Source: Flavobacterium sp. LHD-80
GTDB taxonomy: Bacteria; Bacteroidota; Bacteroidia; Flavobacteriales; Flavobacteriaceae
Assembly: GCF_030929605.1 (NCBI RefSeq)
Contig: NZ_JAVFVS010000009.1
Span: 1-64,000 of the forward strand
Direction of reading: 5' to 3'
DNA length: 64,000 bases
Both the position numbers and the translations under genes were made by a program. The notes beneath the pieces are model-generated. The model had not been told where the DNA came from. It saw nothing but the letters and a program-made list of their open reading frames with translations, and searched no databases. Shown here piece after piece: positions 57,741-64,000 of this stretch (within the stretch, counting starts at the first letter, position 1; each line of letters starts with the position of its first letter).

Positions 57741-59150
57741 ATGTTACGTCCTTGGCAATTCGAAATTCAATTAGACAAAAAATCAGATAAAGCACTTTAT
57801 CTGCAAATTGCTGATGCGATTATAAGCGCCATACAATCTGGAAATTTAAGCGCTGGCAACGCTTTACCCGGAAGTCGGAAACTTGCGGAATTATTGAATG
57901 TAAATCGAAATACGGTTGTTGAAGCTTTAGATGTTTTAATTGCCGAAGGCTGGCTCGTATCAATAGACAGAAAAGGTACTTTTATTGCCGAAGTACAAAC
58001 TAATATATCTTCTGCAAAACCAGAAAAAAAAGCGAATATAAACAAAGAGGAACTCAAGCCTCATCTCGCTTTTGATGACGGACTTCCGGATAGCCGTCTG
58101 GCTCCCATGAACGATTTAGCACGCGCCTATAGAGAAATATTCAATAGAAAATCACGCTGGCAAATAATGGGTTACAGCAATGAACTCGGTGATATCGAAT
58201 TTAGAAAAGCAATTGTTCAAATGCTGAATTTTAAAAGAGGACTTAATATTTCATCAGATCAAATTTGCATAACACGAGGAAGCCAAATGGCAATGTATCT
58301 CACTTCGCATTGTCTTTTTTCAAAAGGAGATTTTGTTATGGTCGAAAATCCTGGCTATAAACCCGCTTGGGAAACTTTTGAAAATGCAGGTGCTACTTTG
58401 CTCCCAGTAAATGTGGAAAACGACGGCCTGGCCATTGATGAAGTAGAAAACTATCTCAAAAAATACAAGTCAATAAAAGCAATTTACGTTACGCCTCACC
58501 ACCAGTTTCCTACTACAGTTACGATGAGTTTGAAGAAACGGTTAAAGCTTGTTGAATTATCGAATCAATATGGTTTTACTATTATTGAAGATGATTATGA
58601 TAATGAATTTCATTTTGGACAACGCCCTATTCTGCCCATTTCAAGCTACGGCAACGTTCAAAATTTCGTTTATATTGGTACGCTGAGCAAAATTGTCGCG
58701 CCGGCATTGCGTATTGGTTATCTCGCCACTTCTATCACAAATATCGAAAAAGTAGCCAAACACCGAAAAATAATTGATGTTCAAGGCGATAACATCATGG
58801 AAGAAGCTGTTTTAAATCTCATTAATGAAGGTCAAATCAAACGACATCTTAAAAAAGCGAATCTCATTTATAAATCTAAAAGAGATTTTTTTGAAAAGCT
58901 TTGTAAGCAGTATCTCGAAGATAAAATTACCTATACAAAACCTGAAGGCGGACTAGCTTATTGGATTGTTCCAAAGTCAGAAATTGACTTGCAGGAAGTT
59001 TGCGAAAATTTACTGCAGAAAGGAATCAAGATAATGAGTCCAGAAAAATTCAGTTTCAAAACTCCTGTTTCTGGTTTACGACTTGGTTATGCTTCGCTTA
59101 CAGAAAAGCAAATGGAAGAAGGCATTATTGCGCTTTCTAAACTTTTATAA
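57741..59150 (+). CDS. MocR/PdxR family PLP-dependent regulator
   Basis: A 469-aa fusion of a GntR-type winged HTH (about 10-75; ALYLQIADAIISAIQSGNLSAGNALPGSRKLAELLNVNRNTV) with an aminotransferase-like fold I domain (about 110-465). The PLP-binding lysine is K317 in TLSKIVAPALRIGYL. These proteins bind PLP or an amino-acid-PLP adduct and regulate vitamin B6 or amino-acid metabolism. The nearby YggS-type gene and the shared CTGG sites suggest it controls PLP homeostasis here. Confidence 0.92.
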   Translation: MLRPWQFEIQLDKKSDKALYLQIADAIISAIQSGNLSAGNALPGSRKLAELLNVNRNTVVEALDVLIAEGWLVSIDRKGTFIAEVQTNISSAKPEKKANINKEELKPHLAFDDGLPDSRLAPMNDLARAYREIFNRKSRWQIMGYSNELGDIEFRKAIVQMLNFKRGLNISSDQICITRGSQMAMYLTSHCLFSKGDFVMVENPGYKPAWETFENAGATLLPVNVENDGLAIDEVENYLKKYKSIKAIYVTPHHQFPTTVTMSLKKRLKLVELSNQYGFTIIEDDYDNEFHFGQRPILPISSYGNVQNFVYIGTLSKIVAPALRIGYLATSITNIEKVAKHRKIIDVQGDNIMEEAVLNLINEGQIKRHLKKANLIYKSKRDFFEKLCKQYLEDKITYTKPEGGLAYWIVPKSEIDLQEVCENLLQKGIKIMSPEKFSFKTPVSGLRLGYASLTEKQMEEGIIALSKLL

Positions 59151-59156
59151 TTAATA

Positions 59157-59195
59157 GTATAAAGACTGAAATCCCCACATTTACAGCCTTTATAC
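59157..59195. terminator. Hairpin between convergent MocR and DUF2024 genes
   Basis: GTATAAAGACTG (59157-59168) and CAGCCTTTATAC (59184-59195) pair over 12 positions with one mismatch. It occupies the short gap between the convergent stop codons and probably terminates both transcripts. Confidence 0.6.
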
Positions 59196-59207
59196 CTTTA
59201 AAATTAG

Positions 59208-59471
59208 TTAATTGCAGTTTTCCATTTCAATAATAGAAAAACCGTTTTCTCTAATCTGATTTTCAATTTCAATTGGAGCTTTATCAATATGGCAAAAATT
59301 ACATTCTTTTGATGTTAAAGGCTGTCCTTCCTGTGCAACTGATTTAAGATAGGTTCTTCCAAATTCAAAAACCTGTTCAGCATCATCCGTATTTTCATCA
59401 ACCAAAATATCAAAATGCATAATTTTACCGTCTTTTCGGGTTACATAAGTATCCCACACTGCTACTTTCAT
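59208..59471 (-). CDS. DUF2024 family protein
   Basis: An 87-aa cytosolic protein matching DUF2024: MKVAVWDTYVTRKDGKIMHFDILV at the start, VFEFGRTYLKSV in the middle, and a CNFCH pair with His near residue 60 that looks like a metal-binding site. Function unknown. It is divergent from the YggS gene and shares its regulatory region; TAAATTTG (59521-59514 on the minus strand) is its candidate -7 box. Confidence 0.87.
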   Translation of the reverse strand: MKVAVWDTYVTRKDGKIMHFDILVDENTDDAEQVFEFGRTYLKSVAQEGQPLTSKECNFCHIDKAPIEIENQIRENGFSIIEMENCN

Positions 59472-59545
59472 AATTGTATGTTTTAAACTTTTTTTTATTA
59501 CTTTTTAATACTGCAAATTTATTGTGGCTTTCAGTTTTGCAGCTC

Positions 59546-59663
59546 ATCCAGTTTTTTGATTTATATGTGATTACTGGTCCAGCTGCTACTTGCAGTTAAT
59601 AACTGGACTATTCATAATAACAAAAACTGGATCTTTTCCCTGAACCAGTTAATTGTAATTTTG
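59546..59663. promoter_or_regulatory. CTGG-site array in the divergent YggS/DUF2024 promoter region
   Basis: Five sites share ACTGG or its complement: CATCCAGTT (59546-59554), CTGGTCCAG (59574-59582), AACTGGACT (59601-59609), AACTGGATC (59625-59633) and AACCAGTT (59643-59650), spaced about 20-30 bp. The last lies just before a TAATTTTG -7 box (59656-59663) 6 bp ahead of the YggS start codon, so the transcript may be nearly leaderless. Half-site clusters of this kind are characteristic of MocR/PdxR regulation. Confidence 0.6.
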
Positions 59664-59668
59664 TACTT

Positions 59669-60400
59669 ATGAAAGAGGATATTATTTTTAATTTGAAACA
59701 GGTTCACGATCGTATCGAAAATGCCTGCAAACTTTCTGGCAGAAACTCGGCAGATGTGAAACTTTTATTAGCAACCAAAACCGTCTCAGCAGAAAAAATC
59801 AAGATTGCAATTGAGACTGGCGAAAATCTGATTGGTGAAAACAAAATGCAGGAACTTCGCGATAAAGATTATGATTTAAAAAATCTCAACATAGAGCGCC
59901 ATTTTATTGGTCATTTACAAACTAATAAAATCAAAGATGTTTTAAAATATGCTACTTGCATTCAATCAATTGATCGTCTTACTCTTGCTGAAGAATTAGA
60001 CAAACAATTGAAAAAGGAAGGCCGAAAACTTGATATTTATATCCAGGTTAATACTTCTTTTGAAGAAAGCAAATTTGGTCTTCCTCCCTCTGAAGTGATT
60101 TCTTTTATAAATAAAATAAAACACTATGATTCATTGAATATTAAAGGTTTAATGACGATTGGTTTGTTAGATGTTGAAAAAGAAAAAATGAGACCTTCCC
60201 TCCGATTATTGCGAGAAATTCGAGATGAAATTTATGGTGCAAAAATAGAAGGAATCAATGATTTGAAACTTTCTATGGGAATGTCGCAGGACTTAGAATT
60301 GGCTATAGCCGAAGGTTCAAACTTAGTTAGAATAGGAACTTCGATCTTTGGAAATCGATTTTTAGGGAAAGAAATTTGGAACGAAAATATTGCAGAATAA
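59669..60400 (+). CDS. YggS/PLPBP family PLP homeostasis protein
   Basis: A 243-aa fold-III barrel protein. K37 in LLATKTVS is the likely PLP Schiff-base lysine; HFIGHLQTNKIKDVL, IYIQVNTSFEESKFGL and LSMGMSQDLELAIAEGSNLVRIGTSIFG (in part) are family signatures. It buffers free pyridoxal phosphate rather than catalysing a reaction. The shared CTGG array with the MocR gene supports B6-related control, which is unusual for this normally constitutive gene. Confidence 0.93.
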   Translation: MKEDIIFNLKQVHDRIENACKLSGRNSADVKLLLATKTVSAEKIKIAIETGENLIGENKMQELRDKDYDLKNLNIERHFIGHLQTNKIKDVLKYATCIQSIDRLTLAEELDKQLKKEGRKLDIYIQVNTSFEESKFGLPPSEVISFINKIKHYDSLNIKGLMTIGLLDVEKEKMRPSLRLLREIRDEIYGAKIEGINDLKLSMGMSQDLELAIAEGSNLVRIGTSIFGNRFLGKEIWNENIAE

Positions 60401-60404
60401 ACTT

Positions 60405-60412
60405 TAATTTTG
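60405..60412 (+). promoter_or_regulatory. Candidate -7 box of the AAA+ gene
   Basis: TAATTTTG matches TAnnTTTG and is placed 18 bp before the start codon, directly after the YggS stop. No TTG is at the ideal -33 distance (nearest at 26 bp). The AAA+ gene may have its own promoter besides read-through from YggS. Confidence 0.35.
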
Positions 60413-60429
60413 CAGCAAATAATTTTCAG

Positions 60430-61146
60430 ATGAATCTACACGAGCTTATCATACACGACACCGAAAAAATTGCGATTGAAAATCTTTTTTTCAGCGAAGA
60501 AAACAAAGCTGTTTTAGAGCAGACGATCAAAGAGCATAAATATATTGAGGAATTAAAAAAATACAATCTTCCGGTTGACAATAAAATTTTGCTTCACGGT
60601 CATTCTGGCTGTGGCAAAACGACTACCGCAAAAGCGATCGCAACTGCTTTGAACAAAGAAATTATCATTGTAAACCTCAGCACGATTATCAATGCCAAAA
60701 TTGGAGAAACTTCTAAAAACGTGAAAGCCCTTTTTGACAAAGCAGCGAGAGAAAATGCCGTTTTGTTTTTAGATGAATTTGACCAAATTGCCAAAAGCCG
60801 TGAAAATGACGATAAAGATGTTGCCGAAATGAAACGTCTTGTCAATACCATTATTCAATTAATCGATTATTATCCAACGAATTCGCTGTTGATTTGTGCA
60901 ACTAATTTTTTCAATAGTATAGATACAGCTTTACTGCGAAGATTTCAAATTAAACTTAAATTTGAAATGCCTGATAAAAATCAATTAGATCTTTACTACG
61001 ATAATATTTTAAATTCGTTCCCGATTCATTTGCAAGACATTGCAAGAAAATATAACCTTTCTTACGCTGAAGCAAAAGATTATGTGCACACGACAATGAA
61101 AGGATTGATTATTGCCGAATTAGAATTACAGCAAAAACAATTTTAG
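60430..61146 (+). CDS. Single-domain AAA+ ATPase
   Basis: 238 aa from the ATG at 60430; a longer frame to 60376 would overlap YggS by 25 bp and adds a Cys/Asn-rich stretch without support. Walker A GHSGCGKTT, Walker B AVLFLDEFDQI, sensor 1 CATN and arginine finger LLRRF are all present in a single ATPase domain of the FtsH/SpoVK-like class; the C-terminal lid follows. It has no recognisable substrate-recognition domain, so it probably acts with a partner encoded elsewhere. Neighbour: YggS, 29 bp upstream. Confidence 0.85.
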   Translation: MNLHELIIHDTEKIAIENLFFSEENKAVLEQTIKEHKYIEELKKYNLPVDNKILLHGHSGCGKTTTAKAIATALNKEIIIVNLSTIINAKIGETSKNVKALFDKAARENAVLFLDEFDQIAKSRENDDKDVAEMKRLVNTIIQLIDYYPTNSLLICATNFFNSIDTALLRRFQIKLKFEMPDKNQLDLYYDNILNSFPIHLQDIARKYNLSYAEAKDYVHTTMKGLIIAELELQQKQF

Positions 61147-61321
61147 ATTGTAAGCTGTTGTAATTATATCACAATTTAACCCAAAAAATTGAATTAAAAC
61201 CAAGACATTTTCATCATTTTGTAGTACTTTTAACCGCTAATTGCAAATTTTACAATTTCTTTTAAATCCCAAATTTACAAGACTTTAACCTTGCTCTTTT
61301 ATCAGAGCACAAATTAAAATT

Positions 61322-63520
61322 ATGGCAGTTTATTTTAAAAGACTTTACATCTTGATGTTCTTGTTTATTTCCTTTTCTGCGCTGGCTCAGCTTGAAAATG
61401 GAAAGAAGAAACTCGTACATAAAAATACTGTCGTTAGCCCAGAAGAAAAAGCGATTAAAGATTTGTATGCTTTATACAATAAAGGCGACGAAAAAAAAGC
61501 GTACCGCAAAGCGCATTCACTATTAAAAAATCCTGCGAATAACCGCTCGACAGCCTGCGCCGATTTACTTTTGGCTTATTATTTCAATAAAAGAGCACTT
61601 GTCGATTCTTCGCTTTATTACACCAGACAGGCTTTAAAATTTAATACTACTGTAAATGATTCGCTAAAAAACAGGCTTTTTGGACTGAGTTATAATTTAA
61701 TGGCAATCAATTACAAAAAACGTGGTTTATTAGAAGAAAGCAAAAAATGGCATATTAAAGGAATTGAAGTTTCTCAAAAATACAACGAAAAAAATCTGTA
61801 TTACACGCACACGCACGGTTTAGCAAAAACATACAGCGATCTAGGCGATTATAAAAAAGCACTTGAACTCTTTAAAAAATGTCTGGAATATAAAGAAGAT
61901 GAAGAAATTATTCTAGGAAGCTATATCAATATTGGTGATATTTATTCGGAGTTGAAAGAATATGACAATGCGAATTCGTATTACAAAAAAGGAAAAACAC
62001 TCTGCGAAAAAACCAATAATAATCAAGGTCGAGCAATTATTTTGCTTGGTTTAGGTGCTAATTATCAACTGCAAAACAAACCGGACGAAGCGTTAAAAAT
62101 GTACCAAGAAGCAATTGTGATCGCTGATAAAAGTGAACTAAATCAAATTGCAGTAATTGCCCGAGGTAATATTGCTGACATTTATATTGATCAAAAAAAA
62201 TATAACGAAGCCAAACTTATCTTTTCTGAAGGAATCCAAAAAGCAACTCAATTTGGTTTTCTGCAGGATCAAATTCATTTTTATGATGAACTTCGAAAAA
62301 TTGCAGTTGCTCAAGAGGATTATAAAAATGCTTATACATATTTAGGAAAATCAAATCAGATTAAGGATTCTATTAATAAACTTCAGAAAATAAAAGAGAT
62401 TAACGAGCTCGAAATCAAATACAATACATCTGAAAAAGAAAAAGCCATAAAGCTTTTGGAGTTTGAAAATGAAACTAAAAAACTAAGTCTTGCCAATCAG
62501 GCCGAAGCGATAAAAAATATGAGTCTTCGCGAGGAGATTACGAAGAAAATAAACGAGAATACGATTTTGGGTTTTCAGAATTCAGAAGACAAAAAACGCA
62601 ATGAAATTTCGCTTCTCAAAAAAGACAAACAAGTAAAAACGCTCGAAATTTCGCAACAAAAGAAAAACAGAGCTTTTACAATTTTAGCCTTTTTGATTAT
62701 TCTTGTTCCAATTGCTTGGGTTTTATTTCAGTACAGAAGCCGTTTAAAAAATCAGCGTTTACTGAATGCAAAGCAAATTGAAATCAGTACACAAAGAATC
62801 AGCGGTATTCTAAAAGATCAGGAATTAAAATTAATAAAAGCCTCAATAAGCGGTCAGGATAAAGAGCGCGAACGCATCTCGCAGGAACTTCATGACAGCA
62901 TTGGCGGTAATCTTGCAGCGATAAAACTGCAACTGAATAATTTAAATAAATCAAACTTAAATACGGTTGAAAACCTCAGCGCACAACTTGATGAAACGTA
63001 TCAGCAAGTTCGGAATTTAGCGCATAATCTGATTCCGAAGAAATTCAGCAATCATAAATTCTGTGAGGTTTTAGAATCGTATTTGAAAAATATCAGTGAA
63101 GCCAGCAAAATTGAAATAGCATTTACAACATATCCTAAATCTGCAATAAATGAAATGGATGAAACGGTCCAAATTGAAACTTTTAAAATTGTTCAGGAAC
63201 TTTTGACTAATACTATAAAACATGCAAGAGCGACAAAAATAGAAGTACAATTGAACCTCATCGAAAATTATTTAAACATTTTATTTGAAGATAACGGCGT
63301 TGGTTTTAATGTTGAAAATTATGCTCCTGGCATCGGAATTATTAATTTAGAAGCCCGAATTGAGAAACTGAACGGCACTTTTGCTTTAGATTCAAAACCA
63401 AAAAGAGGAACAATTGCAAATATTGAAATTCCGGTTTTAGAGGAATCAATTAAGAAGAAATCTGTTGTTCAGGGAATTCAAATAAAAAATCAGCTGGACC
63501 AATTGAACAGCCGATTTTAA
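61322..63520 (+). CDS. TPR-containing sensor histidine kinase (NarX/DesK type)
   Basis: A 732-aa protein: signal peptide (about 1-22), an extracytoplasmic set of about six TPRs (about 40-380, with YSLGDYKKALELFKKCLEYKEDEE-like units), coiled coil, membrane helix (about 452-472), then HisKA_3 with H524 in ISQELHDSIGG and an ATPase domain with NTIKHARATKIEVQL and GIGIINLEARIEKLNG. It likely senses through the periplasmic TPR region and phosphorylates the adjoining LuxR-type response regulator (21 bp apart). A short hairpin TGCTCT/AGAGCA lies just upstream of its start. Confidence 0.92.
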   Translation: MAVYFKRLYILMFLFISFSALAQLENGKKKLVHKNTVVSPEEKAIKDLYALYNKGDEKKAYRKAHSLLKNPANNRSTACADLLLAYYFNKRALVDSSLYYTRQALKFNTTVNDSLKNRLFGLSYNLMAINYKKRGLLEESKKWHIKGIEVSQKYNEKNLYYTHTHGLAKTYSDLGDYKKALELFKKCLEYKEDEEIILGSYINIGDIYSELKEYDNANSYYKKGKTLCEKTNNNQGRAIILLGLGANYQLQNKPDEALKMYQEAIVIADKSELNQIAVIARGNIADIYIDQKKYNEAKLIFSEGIQKATQFGFLQDQIHFYDELRKIAVAQEDYKNAYTYLGKSNQIKDSINKLQKIKEINELEIKYNTSEKEKAIKLLEFENETKKLSLANQAEAIKNMSLREEITKKINENTILGFQNSEDKKRNEISLLKKDKQVKTLEISQQKKNRAFTILAFLIILVPIAWVLFQYRSRLKNQRLLNAKQIEISTQRISGILKDQELKLIKASISGQDKERERISQELHDSIGGNLAAIKLQLNNLNKSNLNTVENLSAQLDETYQQVRNLAHNLIPKKFSNHKFCEVLESYLKNISEASKIEIAFTTYPKSAINEMDETVQIETFKIVQELLTNTIKHARATKIEVQLNLIENYLNILFEDNGVGFNVENYAPGIGIINLEARIEKLNGTFALDSKPKRGTIANIEIPVLEESIKKKSVVQGIQIKNQLDQLNSRF

Positions 63521-63541
63521 CCCCATAATAATGCTACCAAA

Positions 63542-64000
63542 ATGAAAAAAATAAACCTGCTGATTGCCGATGATCATACGATGTTTCTACAAGGAATTGT
63601 TTCTTTATTGGAACAAGAAACCGAAATCAACATTATTGGAAAGGCTGTAAACGGAATTGAAGCTTTGGAAATTATAAAAGCCAAAAATCCTGATTTAGTA
63701 ATTCTTGATATCAGTATGCCAGAAATGGACGGAATTGAACTCAGCAAAATTCTGAAAAAAGATTTTCCTGAAGTAAAAATTTTAGTAGTCAGCACGCACA
63801 GCAATGTCAAGATTATTTCAAGATTAATCCGAATTGGCGTGAACGGTTATTTGCTGAAAAATGCTGAAAAATCAGAATTATTGAAAGCGATTCATACAAT
63901 TGCTTCGGGTGAAAATTATTTTTCGGAAGAAACAGAGGAAAAACATTTGGCGAATCATTTAAAAATTGAAAAACAAGTTTCTATTTTAACTGAACTGAGT
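63542..64000 (+). CDS. LuxR/NarL-type response regulator (partial, cut by window edge)
   Basis: 153 codons are visible from the ATG at 63542. The receiver has acidic pocket residues D10-D11, phospho-acceptor D56 (VILDISMPEMDG), the S/T position in VVSTHS and K in YLLKNAEKSE. The sequence reaches the first residues of the HTH (SILTELS) at the window end. An ATG at 63531 is out of frame. It is the partner of the TPR histidine kinase just upstream; target genes are not in view. Confidence 0.92.
   Translation, partial: MKKINLLIADDHTMFLQGIVSLLEQETEINIIGKAVNGIEALEIIKAKNPDLVILDISMPEMDGIELSKILKKDFPEVKILVVSTHSNVKIISRLIRIGVNGYLLKNAEKSELLKAIHTIASGENYFSEETEEKHLANHLKIEKQVSILTELS

Overview
The window is AT-rich chromosomal DNA from a member of the Bacteroidota, most likely Flavobacterium. 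The evidence is two SusC/SusD pairs, a hybrid two-component regulator (HTCS), many surface or periplasmic glycoside hydrolases, Bacteroidota-type promoters (TTG-N19-TAnnTTTG) and A-rich rather than Shine-Dalgarno translation starts. No phage, transposase, CRISPR array or tRNA was seen.

Layout. The left edge (1-98) carries a strong promoter and leader that appear to drive an rRNA operon leftwards out of the window; a gene-poor stretch full of palindromes and dispersed repeats follows (to about 928). Positions 929-3556 hold a small unknown gene, a LuxR-type regulator and a serine hydrolase. Positions 3623-24647 are polysaccharide utilization locus 1 (PUL1), all on the minus strand: HTCS regulator, two DUF2264 proteins, GH105, SusC/SusD, GH16, two GH43 proteins and a large GH2 beta-galactosidase. 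The enzyme set fits a glucuronic-acid-decorated beta-1,3-galactan such as type II arabinogalactan. The SusC and beta-galactosidase promoters share a 15-bp direct repeat with 22-bp spacing at the same distance from the -7 box, a good candidate for the HTCS operator.

Positions 25014-28988 hold two GNAT acetyltransferases, a LysR regulator, a DMT exporter and a HEIGH-type lipoprotein metalloprotease; a ten-copy heptamer repeat lies between the last two. Positions 29084-35817 are a TetR-controlled YbhGFSR-like ABC efflux operon with its own TolC. A lipoprotein and a DUF2490 protein follow.

Positions 38228-55054 are PUL2, which looks built for high-mannose N-glycans: SusC/SusD, beta-mannosidase, two different GH92 alpha-mannosidases, GH125 alpha-1,6-mannosidase, a ROK sugar kinase and an N4-GlcNAc-asparaginase, under a LacI regulator with two matching palindromic operators. 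Its beta-mannosidase appears to lack two accessory domains. No endo-glycosidase or beta-hexosaminidase is present here.

The right part has a PQQ-type sugar dehydrogenase, a dienelactone hydrolase, a MocR/PdxR-type regulator, a DUF2024 protein and a YggS-type PLP-binding protein linked by CTGG/CTGGTCCAG sites, an orphan AAA+ ATPase, and a TPR sensor kinase with a LuxR-type response regulator that is cut by the window edge.
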